Assembly: GCA_000802095.1 (NCBI GenBank)
Contig: JUEB01000009.1
Location: 248,001 to 312,000, forward strand
DNA: 64,000 nucleotides
Reading direction: 5' to 3'
DNA from: Peptococcaceae bacterium BICA1-7
Lineage (GTDB): Bacteria; Bacillota; Desulfotomaculia; Desulfotomaculales; Desulfocucumaceae
A program made the translations under genes and the position numbers. The notes under the pieces were generated by a model. The model did not search any database. It was not told where the DNA came from and worked only from the letters and a program-made list of their open reading frames with translations. Position 1 is the first letter of the stretch, and every line of letters begins with the position of its first letter. Below, one piece after another: positions 52,906-60,578 of the stretch.

Positions 52906-53856
52906 CTAAAAGCGTTTTAGCCTGTCCCATTTGGTGGACTCGGCCAGGTTGAAAAGGTCTGTTTTTTCTCCCCTGGCATTATGGGCAACCCATATGCCGG
53001 ACTGCCAGTCCTCGTCATAGATAAAAAATATGTTCTCCAGGCCCTGCTTCAGGGCTACGTCCATCAGGGGGGTTATAGACCTTTCTCTCCTGGACTTCCC
53101 CTTGACCTCCCCCGGTTCTCTGCCGCCGACAACGAGTATAGTGGGCTCCTGACTCCACTTTTCCTTCCAGGCCCCACTTGCCCGGTACCGCTTCCAGCGG
53201 CCTGTCTTGACAAAGAATTTCTCCGGGTCGGCGCTGCGCTCGTATTCCACGTGGAATAAATTCTTCTCTACGCGAATAACCGCATCCGGGGAAACCCTGT
53301 AGGGCTTTGCGCCAATTTGCCTGGGCACAACTCTCTGCCAGGTCAGCCTGGTGGGGTGCCAGTCAAAGGCCAGCTGCCGCTTTTCGCACTCCAGTTGCAG
53401 GTTTATACAAAATTCGTTGAGCTCCAGCTCGTGAATCAGCCTGGACATTTCCACCACGTTGTTTGTCTCCTGCCAGCGGGTATCGTCTTCGTATTCCTTC
53501 TCCTCGCGCTTTCTGACGTGGAACAGTATGTCGTACCCGAGCTGGGAAAGGGCAAATATGTACTGGTGCGTCCCCTCGTGCTTTGAGACGATGGGCCGGA
53601 ATCTCAGTATCATCCCCCTGTCGAACAGGGTTTTAAGCCTTGTGCTTGCCTGCTTGTAGGGGTTTCTGGCCTCCTGGTAGAACAGCCTCCCAACCTGTCC
53701 GGTGAGGAGAAAGCGGTAATAGAACAGCGTCTCCAGAATGTCAAGGTCTTTGGTGGTCAGTATGCCGTGCACCCCGGGGGCCTTTTTCAATACCTCCTCG
53801 AAGCTCATTGGGTTTTTGGGGTATTCCCACTGAGGCAGTACATAAACCCATACCAT
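52906..53856 (-). CDS. Replication-relaxation family protein
   Basis: 316 residues, ATG with GGAGG 8 nt upstream. The N-terminal winged-helix part LTTKDLDILETLFYYRFLLTGQVGRLFY followed by STRLKTLFDRGMILRFRP matches the Replic_Relax pattern (relaxation of the replication origin or regulation of replication in plasmids and integrative elements). The C-terminal half has the basic and aromatic run RVSPDAVIRVEKNLFHVEYERSADPEKF, similar to that family's nuclease-like region. It lies beside the structured region and tandem repeats, consistent with acting there. Confidence 0.78.
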   Translation of the reverse strand: MVWVYVLPQWEYPKNPMSFEEVLKKAPGVHGILTTKDLDILETLFYYRFLLTGQVGRLFYQEARNPYKQASTRLKTLFDRGMILRFRPIVSKHEGTHQYIFALSQLGYDILFHVRKREEKEYEDDTRWQETNNVVEMSRLIHELELNEFCINLQLECEKRQLAFDWHPTRLTWQRVVPRQIGAKPYRVSPDAVIRVEKNLFHVEYERSADPEKFFVKTGRWKRYRASGAWKEKWSQEPTILVVGGREPGEVKGKSRRERSITPLMDVALKQGLENIFFIYDEDWQSGIWVAHNARGEKTDLFNLAESTKWDRLKRF

Positions 53857-53916
53857 GGCGGTACCTCCTTTTTGGTTTAATGGGCGGGACCGGAAAAAAA
53901 AATAATTCTTCAGCAG

Positions 53917-54975
53917 TTAGCTTAAATAAAGCCTTTTGATCAGCTCCCGCTTTCTTTCACTCATCTCAGCGTACTGATCCGGGGGCTTCCGCTTCTGCAC
54001 CGCGTGTTTTTTCTTCGGCCCCGCTCTGCCGGTTTTGCTGTTGCCCTGCCCTGGCCGTTTGCGCGCCGGCCTGCCGGGAATGTGTGCATAGTCGTCGCGC
54101 AGTGCTGAAAATAAAAAACCGGGCAGGTTTTTAATCCGCCCGGTGCAGGTGCCGATAAATTCAATTTTTCTTTTGATGTACTGGGCCGAGTATTTTTTCA
54201 GCAGCTCCGCCACATACCTATCCGGCAAGTCGGCGTTGCAGTTACTTCTGGCCACCTCCTGTATTTCCCGAATGGTACACTCCTGTTGCGGAATTGTTTC
54301 CATGCCGGCTGCTACTTCCATGCCGACTTCTTTGTCCGGCTGTTTATCCTCAACAACAACAATATTATTATTATTTAGATCATTATATTGTATCTGTTTT
54401 GAATACGGCTGCCGTATCGATTTTGAATACGGCCTTTCCGGAAGGCCGCTATTTTCCTGGGGATTATCAGAGCCGTATTCATTTTGAATACGGCTCGTTA
54501 TAGCTTTCTTTTCTTCTTTTATTTTGCTGAGCCTGGCCAGCTCCTGGCCGTGCCAGTTTCTGTCCGACCAACTCCGGAACCGTTTTAGTTCACAGTACAT
54601 GCTGTCGGCATATACCGGGATCTCGTACCAGTAGTATACGTTCTTTAAGCTGCCAAACTTATTCTTTTCCTGGATGATTTCAATAAGCCCGAATTCGTAT
54701 AGGGTCTGTATTATCTTCTGGGCCTTGTTTACGCCACATCCGAAGGCCTGGGCCACTTCCCTGATATCCTTGTGGTGGCTTATATCGTCCTGGGGGTACA
54801 TAGCCCTGTCGCACCAGGTGTAGATCATCAGCCATGCTGAGAACACTTCCATGCCCAGGACCCTCATCCAGTGATCGGCATGATGGAACGCTAGCTGCGG
54901 CAGAGAGAGTTCTTGCCGAGGTTTGTTGTGTTTTGATTTAAATATCAATTTATCTGTATCTCTATCTGTATTCAA
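53917..54975 (-). CDS. Replication-initiator-like protein with winged helix
   Basis: 352 residues from the TTG at 54975, preferred because GGGAGTG is 7 nt upstream; ATG starts at 55011 and 55026 have no ribosome site, and the latter lies within a terminator hairpin. Residues 20-130 (LSLPQLAFHHADHWMRVLG to NVYYWYEIPV) look like the DNA-binding winged helix of plasmid initiators, with VAQAFGCGVNKAQKIIQTLYEFGLIEII as the recognition part. The middle is low-complexity; near 260-320 a helical SAQYIKRKIEFIGTC segment resembles DnaD-type regions; the end is very basic. Probably the replication gene of the element (inference). Confidence 0.65.
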   Translation of the reverse strand: MNTDRDTDKLIFKSKHNKPRQELSLPQLAFHHADHWMRVLGMEVFSAWLMIYTWCDRAMYPQDDISHHKDIREVAQAFGCGVNKAQKIIQTLYEFGLIEIIQEKNKFGSLKNVYYWYEIPVYADSMYCELKRFRSWSDRNWHGQELARLSKIKEEKKAITSRIQNEYGSDNPQENSGLPERPYSKSIRQPYSKQIQYNDLNNNNIVVVEDKQPDKEVGMEVAAGMETIPQQECTIREIQEVARSNCNADLPDRYVAELLKKYSAQYIKRKIEFIGTCTGRIKNLPGFLFSALRDDYAHIPGRPARKRPGQGNSKTGRAGPKKKHAVQKRKPPDQYAEMSERKRELIKRLYLS

Positions 54976-55017
54976 TAAAAACACTCCCGTTCTTTTATAT
55001 TTGATTGGCATAAAAAA

Positions 55018-55044
55018 GACAACCATATAAACCGGTTGGTTGTC
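55018..55044 (-). terminator. Terminator or attenuator ahead of the replication gene
   Basis: On the minus strand GACAACC, 13-nt loop, GGTTGTC followed by TTTTTT. It lies 40 nt upstream of the TTG start at 54975. It can end transcripts from 55160-55921 or attenuate transcription into the replication gene. Confidence 0.7.
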
Positions 55045-55159
55045 AAAACATCTATTATAATATTTGCATGTTTAGCGCCCATCACCTACTAAACCCCTTA
55101 GTGTCGGGGGCGGGACTAGGTGCAAAATATCTACTAACCCACTATTTAATCAAATATAT

Positions 55160-55615
55160 TTAATAGGTCATATATTTGGGTCCAGTATCATTATTTTCAA
55201 CAATAAACATGTCTTCAATATCTTTCATGTCATCTTCGATTTCTTTGATTCTTGAGCATTTGCTTGGTTGAACTATCTTTATTTCAACCAAAAGAAACAC
55301 GAATGCACATAATAGACTAAATATGAAAGTACACACATATAGCGGTGCAACCCAGGAGGCTAGTCCTTCTGATTTTGCAATTGGTATTATTGATAATCCA
55401 GCAGAACCTGCAATTCCAAAAAGAATAGAATAAATGATTGATATTTTAGGAGTTGGCTCTAGATTATTTTTAACATTACGCATTATCCTATTCCAATCAG
55501 AACATCTAATTGCCATTCGCTTTTCCCGTTCAGTCAAAGGTATAGCAATTTTTTCTTCTCTTTGCCAATTCAAGACCTTTTCGCCATTTGTAGGTTGTCC
55601 ATCGACAATTGCCAT
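55160..55615 (-). CDS. Membrane protein with two helices, AT-rich accessory gene
   Basis: 151 residues. Cytosolic N-terminal region of about 60 residues, two membrane helices (near 60-80 and 90-112), then a charged tail rich in Glu/Asp. No family recognised; weak ribosome site. It follows the zinc-ribbon gene by 21 nt and shares its low GC content, so the two form a transferred pair. Confidence 0.65.
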   Translation of the reverse strand: MAIVDGQPTNGEKVLNWQREEKIAIPLTEREKRMAIRCSDWNRIMRNVKNNLEPTPKISIIYSILFGIAGSAGLSIIPIAKSEGLASWVAPLYVCTFIFSLLCAFVFLLVEIKIVQPSKCSRIKEIEDDMKDIEDMFIVENNDTGPKYMTY

Positions 55616-55636
55616 AATAAATCCACACTCTTTATT

Positions 55637-55921
55637 TTATTTGCTTTTTACGGATTCTTCATTGCTTTTGTTTTTTAATAATCTAGAAACTATTGCATTA
55701 AACAAAACAGTATATCCACATATTTTGCAAGTAAGTAATAACAAAGGATAAACTGCTCCATTACTACCAATAACAACATTTTCACCATAATACTGTCTGA
55801 TTTCCGCAACCTTTTCACCTATATGCCAATCATTATTTTCACATATAGGACAAACTTTGTCCCCTTGCCAATTTTTATTAATCCAATCAACAGCTTCTTG
55901 TAAACTGATATTATATTCCAT
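55637..55921 (-). CDS. Zinc-ribbon protein, AT-rich accessory gene
   Basis: 94 residues, ATG with AGGAAGAGG upstream. CPICENNDW near 24-32 and CKICGYT near 65-71 form a four-Cys ribbon; between and after them are hydrophobic strands (LLLLTCKICGYTVLFNAIV). A fold with separated knuckles like this is common in small proteins of defence neighbourhoods, but I cannot name the family. Confidence 0.68.
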   Translation of the reverse strand: MEYNISLQEAVDWINKNWQGDKVCPICENNDWHIGEKVAEIRQYYGENVVIGSNGAVYPLLLLTCKICGYTVLFNAIVSRLLKNKSNEESVKSK

Positions 55922-56357
55922 AATTATCCTCTTCCTATGATCTTGCCAATATACATATAAATATGTATTTTAAATACAATTTGTTTTATTTTATTCATTT
56001 TTTTTATTTTTGTAAATATTTTCATATGAAATTCAGTATAATTTTTAAAGAAATTTGCTATTAGTCAAGTCAACTTTTAAAAACACTCTAGTAGGCTTTA
56101 CCAACCCTAAATTTTTAAGGTCCCTCTTTTGTAACACCCTAACATTTTTTGGTAGATCGCTATTGTGCTATTGGCACTCAATGAATATTGCACTTGCTAA
56201 TAAAACATTGCTTAAAATTTTGACGGTAAATTTGACGGCGGCAAGACGACAATTCTTTATGACAGGGGGTAACGAAAGGAAAAGACCGTTCTCTAAAACG
56301 CTTTATTTGACTGGCATAAGCACAAAGCGGTATTCCAAAACTGCACCTCACCCTAAT
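55922..56357. other. Right-end non-coding region of the element
   Basis: AT-rich, likely promoter of the 94-residue gene at its left and the subterminal repeat 56219-56245. No gene with a plausible start is seen. Confidence 0.5.
56219..56245 (+). repeat. Subterminal repeat, right copy
   Basis: TTTGACGGTAAA then TTTGACGGCGGCAAG; 24 of 27 positions match 40989-41015 in the same orientation. It lies 113 bp inside the right attachment site. Likely integrase arm site. Confidence 0.6.
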
Positions 56358-56403
56358 TTGGGGTGGTAGAGGCCGTACGTTCGAGTCGTGTCGCTCCGAC
56401 CAG
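56358..56403 (+). other. Right attachment site (partial tRNA-Pro copy)
   Basis: 46 bp matching 40900-40945 with one change. There is no D arm or 5' acceptor strand before it, so it is not a tRNA gene. A perfect terminator follows 3 nt later, which is probably the original terminator of tRNA-Pro. Confidence 0.88.
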
Positions 56404-56406
56404 TAA

Positions 56407-56436
56407 AAAATCCGCAATCTTTTGATTGCGGATTTT
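56407..56436 (+). terminator. Probable original terminator of tRNA-Pro
   Basis: AAAATCCGCAATC, loop TTTT, GATTGCGGATTTT: perfect 13-bp stem, then GCTTT. Displaced from the tRNA by integration of the element. Confidence 0.82.
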
Positions 56437-56484
56437 GCTTTATACCGGAAGCAGGGAATTCGGTACAGAGCATAATCTCCATAC

Positions 56485-56517
56485 AAAGAAAAAGCCAGGC
56501 TATTCACCTGGCCTTTC
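56485..56517 (-). terminator. Terminator of the S-layer-homology gene
   Basis: Minus strand GGCCAGG, short loop, CCTGGC then TTTTTCTTTG. 14 nt beyond the stop at 56531. Confidence 0.7.
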
Positions 56518-56530
56518 AAGTCTTATACTA

Positions 56531-57895
56531 TTAATTGGTGGTAAAGCTCCAGTCTTCCCCGTCCAGACCCTCGAATTCTTCACCGGATTCTTCCGAACTG
56601 AAGTAGCCGTCTTTAATGGTTACTTCATAGGTGTCGTTACTTTCAAGCTCTTCTCCAAGGGTTATAATCAGTTCATCACCGTCAATTTGAACTGTGTCGA
56701 TGTCTACTTCTTCATTATCGTCCTTGTTGTAGACCACTACAGCGTCCACCAGGCTGTCTGCATCGATGTCGCAGTTAAAAGTAGCCCTGAGCACATTGGT
56801 GTCTTCCCAGTCAACGTCTTCTTCACCGTTTTCAGGGTCCAGTCTCTCTATTTCTACCGCTTCATCTTCATCGACGGTGGTGAATTCCCACTGGCTGCCG
56901 CTTAGGCCCTCAAATATTTCATCGGAATCTTCGTCTTTGATGATGTCGTCTTCTATAGTTACTTTATAAGTAGTATCCTCTTCCAGTTCTTCATCAAGTT
57001 CAATATTCAGATATCTGCCGTCAATGGAAACCTCGTCGATATCAACAACGTCCCCGTCTTCGCTCCTAATTTCGATGCCGTCCTTCACGTCAGCCAGTGT
57101 GTCCACAGCCTCAATTTCTACATTGAATTTAGCCGTGAGCTTATCAATATCGATCTCTACATTGTCACTGCCATCGGCAGGGCCGAGGCTTGAAATTTCC
57201 ACTTCATCCGTGCTGCTATCATCACTGTCATCGTCGCCAACCGGCCCCTGGTCCAGTATTTTGTAGATTATGGCCGCCAGTTCAGCCCTGGTCACCGGCT
57301 TGTTGGGAGCAAATATTTTGCCGGGGTAGCCAACCATGTACTGGCACCTATACATGGAGGATACATAAGTCCTTGCATAGGCCGGTATTTCGTTGGTGTC
57401 ACTGAAGAAAAGTTCGTCATTATCTTCTTCAAGGCCCATGGCCCTTACCGCCCAGACCGCCACTTCATACCGCTTGGCGGGCTGCCAGCCGGCCAGGTCT
57501 TCCGACTCGTCCTCTGTAAGAATACCTTCGTCCACTGCGTAGTCTATCATATCTTCAAGAATGTTGTTCCAGGAAAGGTTTTTGTCAGCCTCATAGCCGG
57601 AGGCCCTGGCGATCATCATCAATGCCTCATGCTTGCTTACCGTGGCATTTGGTTTGAATGTAAAATCCTCATAACCTGAAATCATCCCCCAGGAAGCCAT
57701 GCTGTTGATAGATTTTTCAGCCCAGTGGGATTTTATATCAACCAGTTTAACATTAACCTTTACCGGTTTTGGCTGTTTAAATTTCCATTTCTTTCCATGT
57801 GCCTCGTTTTTCCACGGGTCGGCGCTGGCGGCTGTTGCGACTCCAAAAACGATAAAAGCTGCCAGTACCAAGGAAATGACTCCCTTTTTAATCAA
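56531..57895 (-). CDS. S-layer-homology protein with Ig-like (Big_5) domains
   Basis: 454 residues from a TTG with AGGAGGTG 5 nt upstream. Signal peptide ends near ASA (25). Three SLH motifs occupy about 50-220: DIKSHWAEKSINSM with GYEDFTFKPNATVSKHEALMMIARASG, a middle one around DEGILTEDESEDLAGWQPAKRYEVAVW, and FSDTNEIPAYARTYVSSM with GKIFAPNKPVTRAELAAIIYKIL. Then two Ig-like domains (about 235-345 and 350-454), each with ISSLGPADGSDNVEI or IERLDPENGEEDVDW and a final WEFTT/WSFTT strand. Very acidic, which suits Ca-dependent folding. It attaches to secondary wall polymer. It lies between two tRNA-tail remnants. Confidence 0.9.
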   Translation of the reverse strand: MIKKGVISLVLAAFIVFGVATAASADPWKNEAHGKKWKFKQPKPVKVNVKLVDIKSHWAEKSINSMASWGMISGYEDFTFKPNATVSKHEALMMIARASGYEADKNLSWNNILEDMIDYAVDEGILTEDESEDLAGWQPAKRYEVAVWAVRAMGLEEDNDELFFSDTNEIPAYARTYVSSMYRCQYMVGYPGKIFAPNKPVTRAELAAIIYKILDQGPVGDDDSDDSSTDEVEISSLGPADGSDNVEIDIDKLTAKFNVEIEAVDTLADVKDGIEIRSEDGDVVDIDEVSIDGRYLNIELDEELEEDTTYKVTIEDDIIKDEDSDEIFEGLSGSQWEFTTVDEDEAVEIERLDPENGEEDVDWEDTNVLRATFNCDIDADSLVDAVVVYNKDDNEEVDIDTVQIDGDELIITLGEELESNDTYEVTIKDGYFSSEESGEEFEGLDGEDWSFTTN

Positions 57896-58062
57896 GATTG
57901 CACCTCCTGAACAATTAAATTAATACTATTAAATTTACAACTATTAAATTATTGACCGAAATTTTTCCCTAATCTCATCCCACCTTTTTCCGATCCCGAA
58001 TACCCTTGTCATTTTATTTATACGATGTGCGCCCGCGCTTAATGGGGGTCCATTTAACCTTT

Positions 58063-58088
58063 TTCAAGTCGTGTCTCTCCGACAGGTA
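58063..58088 (+). other. Degenerate third copy of the tRNA-Pro tail
   Basis: TTCAAGTCGTGTCTCTCCGACAGGTA matches the T arm and 3' acceptor of tRNA-Pro (TTCGAGTCGTGTCGCTCCGACCAGTA, as at 56380-56405) at 22 of 26 positions. A terminator hairpin follows immediately, as at the other copy. It suggests an older integration or duplication at the same locus. Confidence 0.65.
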
Positions 58089-58120
58089 AAAACCCGCCAA
58101 CCTTTAGTTCAGCGGGTTTT
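58089..58120. terminator. Terminator, usable on both strands
   Basis: AAAACCCGC, 14-nt loop, GCGGGTTTT, with A/T-rich flanks. Lies after the phosphopantetheinyl transferase gene (minus) and after the tRNA-tail remnant (+). Confidence 0.7.
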
Positions 58121-58155
58121 ACAATTTCAGGCTCATGCAGTTAGTTTGCCTTGCA

Positions 58156-58905
58156 TTAAAACTCAATAAAGGAAAAATTTTCTTTTATTGGATTAATGTC
58201 AAATTGCATTCTGGTTTTCTTGGGATAAACAATTGAGCACATATATCTGTCTATGGTAAAAGAAATTACCTTGTACTGGGCGAAATTTTTATAATGGCTT
58301 ATTGAATGATTATCGAAAACTTCTATCCCGTCAATCTCAAAAACCTCAAAGGGGGTCATCAGGCCGGTTTTAAGAACCTTGGATAAAGCCTCCTTGGCTG
58401 TCCACAAAAGAGTCAGCCCGGCATAAAATGAGAATGGGCAGGAGCCCATTATTTCTTTTTCAGCCCCGGTTATATGTTTTTCCAAAACATCCGCATTATT
58501 GGGATTTATCTTCTCAATGTCAATCCCCAGGGGATGAGCTTCCGGAAAGGCCAGCGCGGCGCCGAAATCATCGCAGTGGGTAATGCTGACCTGAATGTTT
58601 TGGCAGCCGGATACTACCACAGGCTGAGTAAATATGCCGGGCTGGATTAGAATATCTGTCAGGTTTTCCCGGCCGGTTAGGGCAGCCACCGCCTGCTTGG
58701 CGGTAAAGCGCCCCATCAGATAGCTTCTGATTCTCTTTTCAAATTCCAATGTATTGTAGTATTTAAGTTCCTGATCATGCAAATGCCCAATTAATACTTC
58801 ATAATCTTCAATATCCGAAAGAAAACAGAGGCATAAAGTGGCTTTATATATATTTTCCGGCCTATTCAAGGTGAGTTTGTCCACGTAAACATTGTGTTTT
58901 TGCAT
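58156..58905 (-). CDS. 4'-phosphopantetheinyl transferase, Sfp type
   Basis: 249 residues. It would load the phosphopantetheine arm onto carrier domains of the NRPS encoded in the same run. Motifs: PVVVSGCQNIQVSITHC near 95-110, GIDIEKI near 125-131 (Mg-binding Asp and Glu), and LLWTAKEALSKVLKTG near 163-178 (W-x-x-K-E-A-x-x-K). Start ATG has only a distant GAGGGG site. It is the last gene of the minus-strand run. Confidence 0.88.
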   Translation of the reverse strand: MQKHNVYVDKLTLNRPENIYKATLCLCFLSDIEDYEVLIGHLHDQELKYYNTLEFEKRIRSYLMGRFTAKQAVAALTGRENLTDILIQPGIFTQPVVVSGCQNIQVSITHCDDFGAALAFPEAHPLGIDIEKINPNNADVLEKHITGAEKEIMGSCPFSFYAGLTLLWTAKEALSKVLKTGLMTPFEVFEIDGIEVFDNHSISHYKNFAQYKVISFTIDRYMCSIVYPKKTRMQFDINPIKENFSFIEF

Positions 58906-58971
58906 CTAAAACTGGTCATCCCCTCTCACAGATACTAACCACTATATATCATGATTTTTTTAATAAGATTA

Positions 58972-59736
58972 TTATATTTCATAAATACACCTCAGTTCTT
59001 TTGCTGCAATTATGGTTTCGTAGGGGTATCCAAAGGCATTGTTTATATACAAGGTATCGTCTTTTATGACCCGGTTATTGACATGGCTATGTCCATATAC
59101 ATGAATGTTCGATCCCAGTCTGCGAATTTGTTTTTCGATTAAATTTGTACCAAGAACCGGATACAGGCACCTTTTATCACGGGGAATATAATACGGCATT
59201 ACGTCAATCCGCGGGAGAAAATGGGAGAAAGAAATGATAAACTTATTGGCAGTATTTAAAGTAATAAATGGCTCATTAACTGAGATAAAATGTTCGGTAA
59301 TTCTTCTTTCATCATAATTTTCAGGCCACCTGCACGCAATAAAGTCAGCCCAGATTTGAAACAGCTCGGGGGAAGGCCTTTCAAATGAATAGTCATACCA
59401 GCCAAATAGCGGAATGATTGATAATGAAGGGAGATCCAGCGGCTTCATCAGAATACCGCAGTCAGAAGCTATGGCTTGGATTAATTGCAGTTTTTCCATT
59501 GAGTTAGCAACCTGGCAACGTTGCACCCACAGATCATGGTTGCCCGGGATAAAAATAACTTCTAAGAATCTCTTCCTCAAACTTTTCAGTGTTTTTTCGA
59601 ATAAAGGTATTATATCGGTTACATCACCAGCTAAAATAAGGATGTCATTTTGGTAATCATAGAGGGACAAATTATCAAAATAACGAAGGTTTTCCTGGAA
59701 ATCAATATGGATATCCGATATGGCAAGTATTTTCAA
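58972..59736 (-). CDS. Calcineurin-like metallophosphoesterase
   Basis: 254 residues from a TTG with AAGGGGAA at normal distance. All five metal motifs are present: ISDIHID at the start, LAGDVTD near 35, PGNHDLW near 62, SFSHFLP near 170 and YGHSHVNNR near 213. Dimetal phosphoesterase of unknown substrate. It sits inside the peptide-synthesis run; a role there is only an inference from position. Confidence 0.88.
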   Translation of the reverse strand: MKILAISDIHIDFQENLRYFDNLSLYDYQNDILILAGDVTDIIPLFEKTLKSLRKRFLEVIFIPGNHDLWVQRCQVANSMEKLQLIQAIASDCGILMKPLDLPSLSIIPLFGWYDYSFERPSPELFQIWADFIACRWPENYDERRITEHFISVNEPFITLNTANKFIISFSHFLPRIDVMPYYIPRDKRCLYPVLGTNLIEKQIRRLGSNIHVYGHSHVNNRVIKDDTLYINNAFGYPYETIIAAKELRCIYEI

Positions 59737-59782
59737 AAAAATTCCCCTTATATCCTTTCTTAATATCCCACAGTATTGTCCG

Positions 59783-60526
59783 CTATCTTAACTCCGCTGC
59801 GCCGTCTTTCCCTGCCCTGACGTTTTTCCAAAAAGCACAGGCCATGCGGGAGTACACCTCCGGATCGATCAGATTCCGGTTCAGCACCGACTGCGTTTCC
59901 GGGGTAATGTATCCTTGCCGGACAACCTCCTGTCCGGCAAGGAGGGCGGCCTCAAGGTACCACTTTATACTGGCCTGCAGCTCCGGCACTTTCAGCAGAT
60001 CTCCCGCAGGGCACAGAATGGCGGCGGCAAACTCAAAATCGGGGCCGGATGTAAAAAGTCGCATCGTCTCCAGCAGCCCCGAGAAATGATGCCTCTCCGG
60101 ATATGCGCAGCTGGAGATCAGTACGAGCTTTTTGGGCCACTCCTCCTGATAGCGCATCGGGTGGATGTACTGATCGCCGCGCTTGACAATCTGCGGGCTG
60201 ATCAAAGGAATGATCCGGTCCATAAAGTTCTTCATCAGTCCGCTGACGGTGTATATATACAGGGGAGTGGCGTAAAGGAGAATATCCGCCCGGCGCACTT
60301 TTTCCAGAAGCCCGGGCATGTCATCCTTGTAAACGCAGGCTCCAGGCGTTTTAGACCAGCAAGTCAGGCATCCGGTACAGTGATTGATCTTCTTTTCCTT
60401 AAGATATATCACTTCCGTTTCCGCACCTGCCTCCCGCGCGCCCCTGAGAAAAGGCTGCAGTATGCGGTCGGTGTTGCCGAGGTCGCCCCTGGAGCTTCCA
60501 TTGAAAGCCAGCAATTTCACTTTCAT
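59783..60526 (-). CDS. Flavodoxin-fold NAD(P)H:FMN reductase-like protein
   Basis: 247 residues. FNGSSRGDLGNTDRIL near 9-24 binds the FMN phosphate; CTGCLTCW near 50-57 is the cysteine pair motif seen in iron-sulfur flavoproteins; ATPLYIYTVSGLMKNFMDR near 85-103 is the second flavin loop. GGAGGG lies directly before the ATG, so the GTG at codon 3 (60520) may be the true start. Possible tailoring oxidoreductase of the neighbouring peptide pathway (inference). Confidence 0.85.
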   Translation of the reverse strand: MKVKLLAFNGSSRGDLGNTDRILQPFLRGAREAGAETEVIYLKEKKINHCTGCLTCWSKTPGACVYKDDMPGLLEKVRRADILLYATPLYIYTVSGLMKNFMDRIIPLISPQIVKRGDQYIHPMRYQEEWPKKLVLISSCAYPERHHFSGLLETMRLFTSGPDFEFAAAILCPAGDLLKVPELQASIKWYLEAALLAGQEVVRQGYITPETQSVLNRNLIDPEVYSRMACAFWKNVRAGKDGAAELR

Positions 60527-60578
60527 CCCTCCGTTATTAATGTTCTGCTGGAAGGGAGCAATACATTTTCATTTAACC

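Larger units (their letters stand above)
40945..56403. mobile_element. Integrated genetic element of about 15.4 kb in tRNA-Pro
   Basis: Bounded by 46-bp direct repeats of the tRNA 3' half. Next to the left end are an integrase and excisionase on the minus strand. Inside are replication genes (52906-54975), a structured likely origin region, a defence-like operon and secreted proteins. No conjugation, capsid or packaging genes are seen, so it is best described as an integrated plasmid-like or mobilizable element (inference). Accessory genes at 43654-46992 and 55160-55921 are much richer in A+T than the chromosome, implying separate acquisition. Confidence 0.85.

Noticed and set aside
56178-56519. 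113-codon minus-strand frame across the right attachment site (contains SERHDSNVRPLPP)
   Set aside because: It is an antisense reading of the tRNA tail; the same peptide appears opposite the tRNA at 40867-40944.
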